Positions 1-7,509 of a stretch of 8,760 bases of DNA are shown one piece after another; within the stretch, counting starts at the first letter, position 1, and every line of letters starts with the position of its first letter. The notes beneath the pieces were generated by a model that was not told the DNA's origin, did not search any database, and was given only the letters and a program-made list of their open reading frames with translations. The DNA comes from Ignavibacteriales bacterium. GTDB lineage: Bacteria; Bacteroidota; Ignavibacteria; UBA10030. A program made the position numbers and the translations under genes. The DNA is taken from contig JACQPU010000186.1 in assembly GCA_016207365.1 (NCBI GenBank), positions 1-8,760 on the forward strand, in the 5' to 3' direction.

Positions 1-2102
1 ATCAGCACCTGCTGCCATTTCGTTTCTAAACGGAATTTCCAGTGAGGAATCACCACAGAGCCCTGAAAAACACGTTCAAATCCTCCCTCCGAAAGAGAGA
101 CCGTCTCCAGTGGAAACCGCCAAAACGCGGCTGGAGTTCCGGTAACAATCTGGACATCTGCCCCCAGCCATTCGTCGCGAAGGCCGAGAAACGGGATCTC
201 TTCGATCGCGCCGGCGCTTCGCAATCTCGGATCGTCCATCGCTCCATCGTTCTTGTAATAGTATCGATCAGCCTCATCCCCTGCCTGAAGACCTACGGTA
301 ACCTCCGGTCCGAACCAGAGATCAACGGCATGGTCCTCGCCGTTGATGATCGTATAAACGACACGGATATCCGTGCTCCGGGGTGTAAACGTCAGCGTTT
401 TTTGAACCCGCAGCCTGTGGGACTTTCCGTCCCTCCAGATCGCGCCGTCACGCGTAAGCTCCAATGCCGTCCCTCTCTTGCCTTGTTTGACCTTAGCGTT
501 GTACGGCTGGTCGACAAAATCGCCCTCTTCTCTATGCTTGCATCGCCGGACGTCATCGAGCGTTGTGTCCGGCCCAAAAAAATGATCGATCAGAGAGCCA
601 TGTCGATACTTGTCGTACTGAAGCTCCTTCTCGAGTCCGGGCTCCTTGACGAGGACAACATCGTGGATGCTGGCGACGGCCCCAGGCGATCCGGATTGAG
701 CCGCCTTGGTAAGTCTCCGGTGATAGGACTCTTCGCGTCGGGAGACGATATCAATTAAATTAAGCGAAATCGACTTAAAATCAAGTTCGAAGATTGCCCC
801 ACCGGCGTCCGGCTTCACCTGACAATTGAGCGCGGGCGTTTCGACCAGGATTTCCTTCTGTCCATCCCCGTCAAAGTCAGTGTGTTCGATCCTGACTGAT
901 GTGCGGCGTTCCCTCCGGTCAAGATCCGATTCCGCAGAAATCAGATTCGAATAAATCGGATATCGGAGAACCGGAAGATACAGTCCGCCAAAGACGCCGT
1001 GCCAGTAAGGATCATTGCACTGAGCGGCAAGAATTTTCTCGCGTGTTGCCTTCCGAACCTTCATCCCCTTTGCTTCAAGTCCCCGCGCCCGACCAGAGAC
1101 ACGCAGCATCTTTCGGTACATGCCATTTGCCTCCGGATACCTCACCAGAAAATTCCGCCAAAATCCTCCTCTGAAGAACGCTTTATAACTCCCAACGGCC
1201 CTTTGAAGCTGTTCATTCTGCTCAAAATCCTCATAAAGACGGGCCTGATGAACGGGGAGTGCCCACTGCATCATCTCATCATACGAAGCGTTGGGCAAAT
1301 AAGTTTTGCCGGCAGGTGGAATTGTGCCAAGGGCCTCATCAAAATGAATGATCTTGATCCAGTCGGCGTTGTCTGTAAGAGCCTTGAAGAACTCAGCAAG
1401 CCACCCCGAGGTGTACACGTGATCAAATGTTTTAGGCCAGATACCGAATTTCTCTCCATCATCTGCGAACACGACAAGACTGTGTCCGTCCTCCGTTGCC
1501 CGCGAACGAAGGTAGTCAATCGTTGTTTGCACTGTTCTGAAGGGAATGGTGTACCGGAGAGTTTTGCTAATAGGAAACACGGCCAGAGTTCTTCCCTGTT
1601 CTTCCGTGAGATAATATCCGCTCAGAGCTTCGCTTTCAAATCCTGCATAGCGAAAATGCGTGTCGTCAACGACAATGTATCGAAGGCCGGCATCGGCGAT
1701 CCACCGGGCAAGATGCTGTTCCCACACGCGCTCGGCCAACCACATGCCCGCAGGTGGGGATCCGAATTCCCTGCGTACGGCGGCAGAGAGAAGTTTGAGT
1801 TGCGTAAGCTTGTCTTCGTCGGGAATCATGGACAGGATGGCTTCGTAGTACGCGCCACCCATGATTGTGAGGTGTCCACTTTGCACGAGTCCGCGAAGGC
1901 GCTTGAGAAATTGCGGCTGATGTTGTTTCAGCCAATCAAGAAGGATTCCGGAGTAGTGCTGCGTGATCCGGATACGCGGGTACTGTTCGACCAGGTCCAT
2001 AAGGGGTTTATAGGCACGCTCGTAGGCACGCGCAAACACGGACTCAAAATTGCCGATCGGCTGGTGGTTATGAAAGCCAAGGATCAGATTGACGGTTTTC
2101 AA
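1..2102 (-). CDS. GH57 4-alpha-glucanotransferase / alpha-amylase, 3' end cut by window edge
   Basis: A glycoside hydrolase of family 57 that breaks and rejoins alpha-1,4-glucans; it is most like the archaeal/bacterial 4-alpha-glucanotransferases. I translated the frame by hand and it is open for 700 codons to the left edge. Residues 10-15 hold the N-terminal HNHQP motif. The presumed nucleophile is E124 in WLAERVWE and the presumed acid/base is D214 in VFADDGEKFG, at nearly the same numbers as I recall for the Thermococcus litoralis enzyme (E123, D214). The GH57 barrel covers about 1-300, a DUF1925-like helical part follows with AQCNDPYWHGVFGGLYLP near 361-378, and a DUF1926-like beta-sandwich covers about 400-700. 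The last residues match the usual C-terminus, so probably only a few are missing. There is no signal peptide, so the enzyme is likely cytoplasmic. The start must be the TTG at 2102 (MKTVNLILGFHNHQP): an in-frame TGA lies at 2111-2109. No Shine-Dalgarno sequence is visible. Family certain; exact substrate not. Confidence 0.93.
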   Translation of the reverse strand, partial: MKTVNLILGFHNHQPIGNFESVFARAYERAYKPLMDLVEQYPRIRITQHYSGILLDWLKQHQPQFLKRLRGLVQSGHLTIMGGAYYEAILSMIPDEDKLTQLKLLSAAVRREFGSPPAGMWLAERVWEQHLARWIADAGLRYIVVDDTHFRYAGFESEALSGYYLTEEQGRTLAVFPISKTLRYTIPFRTVQTTIDYLRSRATEDGHSLVVFADDGEKFGIWPKTFDHVYTSGWLAEFFKALTDNADWIKIIHFDEALGTIPPAGKTYLPNASYDEMMQWALPVHQARLYEDFEQNEQLQRAVGSYKAFFRGGFWRNFLVRYPEANGMYRKMLRVSGRARGLEAKGMKVRKATREKILAAQCNDPYWHGVFGGLYLPVLRYPIYSNLISAESDLDRRERRTSVRIEHTDFDGDGQKEILVETPALNCQVKPDAGGAIFELDFKSISLNLIDIVSRREESYHRRLTKAAQSGSPGAVASIHDVVLVKEPGLEKELQYDKYRHGSLIDHFFGPDTTLDDVRRCKHREEGDFVDQPYNAKVKQGKRGTALELTRDGAIWRDGKSHRLRVQKTLTFTPRSTDIRVVYTIINGEDHAVDLWFGPEVTVGLQAGDEADRYYYKNDGAMDDPRLRSAGAIEEIPFLGLRDEWLGADVQIVTGTPAAFWRFPLETVSLSEGGFERVFQGSVVIPHWKFRLETKWQQVL

Positions 2103-2233
2103 GGGTGTTCAGGATAGTAGGGAACTCTCGTTTGTGATGGGCTCCATGCGGTGGATAAATCCGATGCACCTCATCACACCGCCGGAAAAGGAAAACAGGA
2201 AGTTGTAAATCGGTTGTGTCTATCCCCTCCCCT

Positions 2234-3769
2234 TCATGATGATCTCTCGGGCTTCAACTGGGGAAAGAAAATCACATCCCGAATGGATTCTTTTCCCGCC
2301 ATGAGCATTGTAAGCCTGTCAATGCCAATTCCCATGCCGGCCGTGGGGGGCATGCCGTACTCAAGAGCACGCAGGAAGTCCTCGTCGAGCACCTGTGCCT
2401 CCTCGTCGCCCCGGGCGCGAAGCCGCGCCTGGTCTTCGAAGCGCTGCCGCTGATCGAGGGGGTCGTTGAGCTCGGAAAACGCGTTACAGATCTCCTGGCC
2501 GTTTATGATAAGCTCAAACCGTTCCACAATGCCGGCTTCGGATCTGTGCTTCTTTGCCAGTGGCGACATTTCACGGGGGTAATCCGTGATGAAGGTGGGA
2601 TTAATGAGATGAGGCTCCACACGCGTGCTGAAGATGTCGTCAATGATCGCTCCCACGCCGGCAGATGGGTCCAATTCCACGTGAAGCGTTTTCGCTGCCG
2701 CGCGGAGCTCCTGCTCGCTTTTCCCCCGCAGGTCCATTCCCGTAAACTCTTTGATCGCTCCAAACATGGTCATCCTCTTCCACGGCCTCCGCATGTCAAT
2801 CGGCTTCCTGGCCGACGGGAGCACAAGATCACCATTCACGGCAATGCACACCCGGGCAATCAGTTCTTCCGTTAGTTCCATCATCCACTGATAGTCCCGA
2901 TAAGCCACGTAGAGTTCGAGCATCGTGAACTCCGGATTGTGGGTCCGATCCATCCCTTCGTTTCGAAAGTCCTTGGCAATTTCGTAGACCCCGTCGAAGC
3001 CGCCGACGATCAGGCGTTTAAGGTAAAGCTCATCGGCTATTCTCAGATAGAGATCAATGTCGAGAGTGTTGTGGTGCGTTACGAACGGCCGGGCCGACGC
3101 GCCGCCGTACAGCGACTGAAGAACCGGAGTTTCGACCTCAAGATAATTCTGGTCATCGAGAAATCGGCGTATCGTGCGGATGATGGCCGCACGCTTCACA
3201 AAAACCTCCTGCACCTCCGGATTCACGATCAGGTCGACATACCGCTGGCGGTAGCGAAGCTCTTTGTCGGAAAACGGATCGTAGACGATCTTGTTCCCCT
3301 GCTCGTCGGTTTTTTCCTTTGCAACGGGCAGGGGTCGAAGCGATTTTGCCAGGAGCGTCAATTCCCGGGCGTGCACCGAGATTTCCCCCATCTTCGTACG
3401 GAAAACAAATCCCTTGACACCAATGATATCCCCAATATCCATGAGTCGGAATGTGTCGTACACGCTTCCGAGATCGTCTTTCTTCAGATAAATCTGAATT
3501 CTCCCCTGTGAATCCTGAATATGACAGAATGAGGCTTTTCCCATTCTCCGGATTGTCATGATTCGTCCCGCAACGCTCACGTTCCGCTGCGGGGCATCAT
3601 CAGAAAACGATTGCAGGATCTCCCGCGAGAAGTCCTTCCGCTCGTACGAGGGGGGAAAGGGTTCAATGCCGAGTTTTTTCAGCTCTTCGAGTTCTTCCCT
3701 GCGCCTCACCATCAGAACATTCAGTTCCTCCTGGTGCTCTCGCGGCGTTGAATCGGTCGGATCAGGCAT
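2234..3769 (-). CDS. lysS: Lysyl-tRNA synthetase, class II
   Basis: Charges tRNA-Lys with lysine using ATP in the cytoplasm. The 511 residues are the normal length for bacterial class II LysRS. The N-terminal OB-fold that binds the anticodon spans about residues 60-145. The class II catalytic core follows: motif 1 around 193-216 (ending YLEVETP), motif 2 at 268-282 with FRNEG and HNPEFT, and motif 3 at 479-486 (MGIGIDRL). These motifs are intact, so the enzyme should be active. The ATG start overlaps the 3' end of the pseudouridine synthase gene by 8 bases and has only a weak purine-rich stretch before it, inside that gene. Translation is therefore probably coupled to the upstream gene. A 131-base spacer separates its TGA stop from the GH57 start and holds no obvious terminator hairpin with a T-run. 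Confidence 0.98.
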   Translation of the reverse strand: MPDPTDSTPREHQEELNVLMVRRREELEELKKLGIEPFPPSYERKDFSREILQSFSDDAPQRNVSVAGRIMTIRRMGKASFCHIQDSQGRIQIYLKKDDLGSVYDTFRLMDIGDIIGVKGFVFRTKMGEISVHARELTLLAKSLRPLPVAKEKTDEQGNKIVYDPFSDKELRYRQRYVDLIVNPEVQEVFVKRAAIIRTIRRFLDDQNYLEVETPVLQSLYGGASARPFVTHHNTLDIDLYLRIADELYLKRLIVGGFDGVYEIAKDFRNEGMDRTHNPEFTMLELYVAYRDYQWMMELTEELIARVCIAVNGDLVLPSARKPIDMRRPWKRMTMFGAIKEFTGMDLRGKSEQELRAAAKTLHVELDPSAGVGAIIDDIFSTRVEPHLINPTFITDYPREMSPLAKKHRSEAGIVERFELIINGQEICNAFSELNDPLDQRQRFEDQARLRARGDEEAQVLDEDFLRALEYGMPPTAGMGIGIDRLTMLMAGKESIRDVIFFPQLKPERSS

Positions 3770-4535
3770 GTTTTTCGTCTCTGTGGGCAGTGAGAGTTTT
3801 CAGATGCTGCACTTCTGTGTGATGGAGGAATCTCCATTTTCCGCGGGCCACACCCTGCGTTGTAAGCCCGGCAAATCCCAGGCGTTCGAGCTGTCGAACG
3901 GTGTACCTCTGCGCCTCAAACATTCTTCTGACAAGATGATTCCGTCCTTCGTGGACACTCAGGATCACTTCCCGCCGTCGCGTCCCTGGAATGACAGTTG
4001 CCTCGGCGGCCCGGGCAGGCCCGTCGGAAAGCCGGACGCCTTTGCGGAGCGCCCGGAGATCATCGTCTGTAACGGATTTGTCAAGGCGGGCCCGGTAGAT
4101 TTTTTCGATTTCGGAGCTGGGATGCGTCAGGCGATGGGCAAGATCGCCATCATTTGTCAGCAAGAGAATTCCTGTCGTGTCACGGTCCAGCCTGCCGACA
4201 GGATACACGCGCTGACGGAGCCGCACGTAGTCCAAAACCGTTGTCCTTCCCCGCTCATCGTGAAGTGTCGTGATGCAGTCCTTTGGTTTGTTCAGAAGGA
4301 TATACAGCGACCGTTGAGCTGCCAGTACCGGCTTGCCGTTGACCGTAACGCGGTCGTGCAATGGATCGACCTTCGATCCCAGTTCCTTGACCACAGTGCC
4401 ATTGACTCGAACGGCCCCCGAAAGGATGAGCTCGTCGTTCTTGCGGCGGGATCCGACACCGGCCAGCGCCAGATACCGGTTCAGCCGAAGAGTTTCCTGA
4501 TGAAGGTCTGTATCTTTTCTTTCCAACCGGCCCAC
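3762..4535 (-). CDS. rluB: RluB/RsuA-family rRNA pseudouridine synthase
   Basis: Isomerises a uridine in ribosomal RNA to pseudouridine. By family, RluB acts on 23S rRNA in the peptidyl-transferase region; I infer the RluB subtype from its position next to scpB. An S4 RNA-binding domain covers about residues 17-65 (LRLNRYLALAGVGSRRKNDELI). The RsuA-type catalytic domain follows, with the catalytic aspartate D117 in VGRLDRDTTG, then LLLTNDG (124-130) and EGRNHLVRRMFEA (196-208). Length is 257 residues from the longest start, a GTG at 4535, which overlaps scpB by 55 bases and adds about 16 residues that relatives usually lack. Other starts are TTG at 4526, or CTG at 4484, which would share CTGA with the scpB stop and begin MNRYLALAG. 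No start has a convincing Shine-Dalgarno site, although AGGAAA lies 9 bases before the CTG. The gene ends 8 bases inside lysS. RsuA or RluE/F substrate specificity cannot be excluded. Confidence 0.93.
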   Translation of the reverse strand: MGRLERKDTDLHQETLRLNRYLALAGVGSRRKNDELILSGAVRVNGTVVKELGSKVDPLHDRVTVNGKPVLAAQRSLYILLNKPKDCITTLHDERGRTTVLDYVRLRQRVYPVGRLDRDTTGILLLTNDGDLAHRLTHPSSEIEKIYRARLDKSVTDDDLRALRKGVRLSDGPARAAEATVIPGTRRREVILSVHEGRNHLVRRMFEAQRYTVRQLERLGFAGLTTQGVARGKWRFLHHTEVQHLKTLTAHRDEKHA

Positions 4536-5731
4536 GCTGATTTTCGAGGCTGAGAGACCTCAGGCTCTTGGGGAGAAGGGGTTAGTTCCGACGGACGCTC
4601 AGGAACAACTTCGCTGGATTCCTGTTCAATCGCAAGAGGAAGCGCATCCGCCGGGGCTTGATTGCGGGGCTCCTCATGCGATCCCCCAACGATTTCAGCC
4701 GGTTCGGCCAGCACGGGCGGCTCGACGGCCGCAATCTCCGGCTCTCGTGTACGATCATCGAGGATTTGTTCACGATCATCTACTCTGGAAACCTCTGCGC
4801 TCACTTCCTCTGCCACCGGAACGTCACTTTCCGCTAAAACATTGCCCGCGGAAGCTTCAGGCTCAGCCACAGTCTCGTTCGGCAGCGGCTGTATTTCGGC
4901 GAGCGGTGCGTCTGTATCGGAAGGAGTTTCTGCGGTCTCGGTGGCAGGAGCTTCTTCCTTCGGGCGAACAGTCAGTTTCTGGGGACGTCCTTTTGGAAGG
5001 ATCCTGACCTCGTCGTCGAGCTCCGGCTTTTTCTTGGGAATATGGGGAAGGCGGGATTTAAAATCCTCCTCGTTTTTCATTTGCTCCGCAGCAGCCTGAG
5101 CTTCCAGCATCCGCCGCGCGGTATCGAACTCGCTTTCCCCGAGAATTTCTTCGATCTCCCGCGGTCGCGGCAGGTCGGTAATCTCGTTAAGACCGAAGTG
5201 CTTCAGGAACTCCCGCGTGGTTCCGTACAGCAGCGGACGACCGACCGTTTCCGCGCGACCGACAATGGTGACAAGCTCTTTTTCCAGCAGTGTTTTCATC
5301 ACATAATCGCAATTCACACCACGGATTGATTCGACCTCGGGCTTCGAAATGGGCTGTTTGTATGCAACGATGGCCAGTGTTTCCAGTGACGATTGCGAGA
5401 GTTTCCGGCGGGATTGTTCCTTGTACAAGACGCCCAGCCATTCCGCGTATTCCTTGAGCGTGGCGAATTGATATCCACCGGCAACGGCTATGATCCGATA
5501 CGGCTTGTCTGCCGATTTAAACTCCTCATTCAGCGTACCGATAATGGCCTGAATTTCTTCCTGCTCTAATCGGCGATCCCTGTCGCCCGACTGTTCTTCA
5601 TAGATGGCCTTGAGTTGTCTGACGGTCAGCGGTTCCCTGGCCGCGAAGATGAGTCCCTCGACGAGGCTTTTCACTGTCACCGGTACTTTCAGAATCCGCT
5701 TCTCGGTTGCGGTCGCTTGTTGATCAGCCAT
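4481..5731 (-). CDS. scpB: Segregation and condensation protein B with long C-terminal extension
   Basis: ScpB is the winged-helix (kite) subunit that dimerises on ScpA and completes the Smc-ScpAB condensin acting on the chromosome. The conserved core is at about residues 18-185, with typical ScpB segments LSQSSLETLAIVAYKQPISK (111-130) and the motif around GRPLLYGTT (164-172). The protein is 416 residues, roughly twice the common ScpB length. After a charged segment (about 190-260), residues 261-396 form a linker rich in Glu, Pro, Ala and Val with no lysine and no Phe, Tyr or Trp. The last 20 residues change abruptly into a basic segment with Trp400 and Trp403 (see findings). The ATG start is preceded by AAGGGG, which overlaps the scpA stop; scpA ends only 6 bases upstream. 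The 3' end overlaps the annotated pseudouridine synthase start. The core call is secure; the role of the extension is unknown. Confidence 0.96.
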   Translation of the reverse strand: MADQQATATEKRILKVPVTVKSLVEGLIFAAREPLTVRQLKAIYEEQSGDRDRRLEQEEIQAIIGTLNEEFKSADKPYRIIAVAGGYQFATLKEYAEWLGVLYKEQSRRKLSQSSLETLAIVAYKQPISKPEVESIRGVNCDYVMKTLLEKELVTIVGRAETVGRPLLYGTTREFLKHFGLNEITDLPRPREIEEILGESEFDTARRMLEAQAAAEQMKNEEDFKSRLPHIPKKKPELDDEVRILPKGRPQKLTVRPKEEAPATETAETPSDTDAPLAEIQPLPNETVAEPEASAGNVLAESDVPVAEEVSAEVSRVDDREQILDDRTREPEIAAVEPPVLAEPAEIVGGSHEEPRNQAPADALPLAIEQESSEVVPERPSELTPSPQEPEVSQPRKSAWAGWKEKIQTFIRKLFG

Positions 5732-5737
5732 GGCCCC

Positions 5738-6454
5738 TTACGCAAGTGTTCGCATGATCGAAAGTTCTCGAAACGGATCCTGCTGGCGGACAATCAGTTG
5801 CCGGTTTCGGATCATCTCCAACAGGGCGAGGAACGTAACGATGACCCTGATGCGCTCCTCCATACCGCCGATCAGTTCGGCGAACGTGGCTTCAGATCGC
5901 CGGGAAAAGAAATCCATCAGAAAATCAAGCTGCTCGTCAATACTCACGTTGAGGCGGATGACCTCATGGACAAATTTCTTTGGCATCCTGTCCATGGCAA
6001 ACTTAAACGATGCAATGAGGTCAAATAATGTAACGTCCCGAAGGGAGTAATCGTCCTCCTCCACAGGCATGATTTTTTCGTCCGCTTCCGTGTATCCGCG
6101 TTCGAAGATCTGGAATCGATCATCCTCGAGGGAGGAGAATCGTCCCGCTGCTTCCTTATAGCGTTTGTACTCCACGAGCCGCTTGACGAGATTCGCCCGG
6201 GGATCTTCCTCCTCTTCCTCTCCAGGTTCCGGTGGAAGCAGCATACGGACTTTAATCTGCATCAATTCCGCGGCCATCACAACAAACTCGCCTGCGAGTT
6301 CCAAGTCAAGCGACTCCAGGTAATGGATGTATTCCAGGAATTCCTTTGTGATGCGCGAAATCGGAATGTCATAGATATCAAGCTCATCGCGTTTAATGAA
6401 GAACAGTAGGAGATCCAGCGGTCCCTCGAAGTCGGTGAGTTTGATGGTGTACAC
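5738..6454 (-). CDS. scpA: Segregation and condensation protein A (kleisin)
   Basis: ScpA is the kleisin that bridges the two Smc heads and carries the ScpB dimer, and so takes part in chromosome condensation and segregation. It is 238 residues, normal for the family. The N-terminal Smc-neck-binding part is highly typical (FEGPLDLLLFFIKRDELDIY at residues 9-28, then SRITKEFLEYI at 33-43). A segment with LELAGEFVVMAAELMQIKVR (51-70) follows, then an acidic stretch at about 76-85. The C-terminal winged helix lies around 185-238 (EATFAELI). The start is a GTG at 6454 giving MYTIKLTDFEGPLD, the expected family N-terminus; an in-frame TAA lies just upstream. No Shine-Dalgarno sequence precedes it, because the place is taken by a heptanucleotide repeat. 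scpB follows 6 bases after the stop, as expected for partners made together. Confidence 0.97.
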   Translation of the reverse strand: MYTIKLTDFEGPLDLLLFFIKRDELDIYDIPISRITKEFLEYIHYLESLDLELAGEFVVMAAELMQIKVRMLLPPEPGEEEEEDPRANLVKRLVEYKRYKEAAGRFSSLEDDRFQIFERGYTEADEKIMPVEEDDYSLRDVTLFDLIASFKFAMDRMPKKFVHEVIRLNVSIDEQLDFLMDFFSRRSEATFAELIGGMEERIRVIVTFLALLEMIRNRQLIVRQQDPFRELSIMRTLA

Positions 6455-6463
6455 TGGTATTCG

Positions 6464-6491
6464 TTATTGGTTAATGGTTATTGGTCGTTGG
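6464..6491. repeat. Tandem heptanucleotide repeat TTATTGG (4 copies, degenerate)
   Basis: Four consecutive 7-base units on the plus strand: TTATTGG, TTAATGG, TTATTGG, TCGTTGG. Two are identical, one differs at one base and the last at two. The repeat fills more than half of the 49-base gap between the trpS stop and the scpA GTG, ending 9 bases before scpA. On the transcribed strand it reads as CCAATAA-type units. It resembles the short tandem heptamer repeats found between genes in some bacteria, but I cannot place it in a known family from this sequence. Confidence 0.75.
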
Positions 6492-6503
6492 AGGTGGCGT
6501 TGG

Positions 6504-7487
6504 TCAGCCGATTCCCATTGCGTCGTGGACTTCTGTCATGGTTGCTTTTGCAACCGCGGCAGCGCGGCGCTCGCCGTCGGCCAGGATCTCCTTCACTTCC
6601 GACCCGTGCTTCTCGTAGTACGCGCGACGTTCACGGATGGGTGCGAGAGCGTTCACGATGTGATTTGCGCAGTTCAACTTGCAGTCAACGCAGCCAAGGG
6701 ATCCGGATTCACATCCCGCTCTGATCTCCGGTACTTCGGCCTGGTTGAACTTATTGTGATACGCAAAGACAAGACAGATGTCCGGGCGACCGGGGTCCCC
6801 CTTTCGGATTTTTTGCGGATCCGTAACCGCCTTTCGCATTTTACTTCTTATTGTATCCGGCAAATCTGAAAGGAGGATCGTGTTCCCTACCGACTTGCTC
6901 ATGCGCCGTCCGTCGAGACCCGGCAACCTGGAAAATTTCGTGAGTTTTGCCTCCGGTTCGGGGAACACGCGCTTATATTGCTGATTAAATTTGCGGGCGA
7001 TTTCACGGGTGATCTCGATGTGGGGAAGCTGATCCTCGCCCACGGGGACGATTTCTCCCTTATATAAAAGAATATCCGCCGCCTGAAGGACCGGATACCC
7101 CAGGTGTCCGTACGTCACACCCTCGATTTCGAGATCCCGCACCTGTTCTTTGAGCGTGGGATTTCGCTCCAGCCGTGACGAGCTGATAAGCATAGAGAAC
7201 AGCAGATGGAGTTCCGAGTGTTCCTTGATCCTCGATTGGCGGAAAACGGGGCTGAGGGAGGGATCAATCCCCGCGGAGAGCCAGTCGATCAGCATCTCCC
7301 GCGAGTGATCGGGAATGTCGGTCGTATCCGGATTCGTTGTCAGGGCGTGATAGTCGGCGATCAGATGGTAGTTCTGAAATTCATGTTGAAGGGCGACCCA
7401 GTTTTCCAGTGCCCCTACAAGATGGCCAAGATGGAGCTTGCCGGTAGGACGCATCCCGCTGAGAATGACTCTTTTCCGCGTGGTCAA
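6504..7487 (-). CDS. trpS: Tryptophanyl-tRNA synthetase with Fe-S-type cysteine motif
   Basis: Charges tRNA-Trp with tryptophan. A class I enzyme of 327 residues, the usual length for short bacterial TrpRS. The HIGH motif is HLGH at residues 19-22 within GMRPTGKLHLGH, and the KMSKS motif is RMSKS at 195-199. The QAADILLY segment (135-142) and VGEDQLPHIE (149-158) are typical of TrpRS. Near the C-terminus, Cys238, Cys259, Cys266 and Cys269 form C-x20-C-x6-C-x2-C, with another at Cys273. This closely resembles the [4Fe-4S] motif I recall from Thermotoga maritima TrpRS (C-x22-C-x6-C-x2-C). The start is a TTG at 7487; the reading frame leaves no better start before the conserved VILSGMRPTG. Upstream are GGAGG, only 1 base from the TTG, and AAGGAG about 11 bases away. 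The HNH gene ends 22 bases upstream, so the two are probably co-transcribed. Confidence 0.97.
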   Translation of the reverse strand: MTTRKRVILSGMRPTGKLHLGHLVGALENWVALQHEFQNYHLIADYHALTTNPDTTDIPDHSREMLIDWLSAGIDPSLSPVFRQSRIKEHSELHLLFSMLISSSRLERNPTLKEQVRDLEIEGVTYGHLGYPVLQAADILLYKGEIVPVGEDQLPHIEITREIARKFNQQYKRVFPEPEAKLTKFSRLPGLDGRRMSKSVGNTILLSDLPDTIRSKMRKAVTDPQKIRKGDPGRPDICLVFAYHNKFNQAEVPEIRAGCESGSLGCVDCKLNCANHIVNALAPIRERRAYYEKHGSEVKEILADGERRAAAVAKATMTEVHDAMGIG

Positions 7488-7509
7488 GCCTCCGCACTTC
7501 TCCTTTTCG

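Noticed and set aside
42..758. Plus-strand open frame of 238 codons at the left end
   Set aside because: It is antisense to the C-terminal domain of the GH57 enzyme, which reads as a continuous normal beta-sandwich sequence on the minus strand; no family resemblance on the plus strand.
999..2117. Long plus-strand open frame of 372 codons
   Set aside because: It lies antisense to the GH57 gene, whose frame carries the HNHQP, WLAERVWE and DDGEKFG motifs. The plus-strand translation shows no recognisable domain.
2103..2233. Terminator or riboswitch in the lysS-GH57 gap
   Set aside because: Only short arms such as CGGTG/CACCG with a long loop and no T-run were found, and no recognisable riboswitch or T-box core was seen.
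3558..4553. Plus-strand open frame of 331 codons across the lysS-rluB junction
   Set aside because: It is antisense to the two conserved genes, and low-complexity serine runs reflect the reverse of glutamate- and lysine-rich coding.
4662..5099. Serine/glycine-rich plus-strand frame of 145 codons
   Set aside because: It is the mirror of the Glu/Pro/Ala-rich ScpB linker, and the composition explains the repeat-like look.
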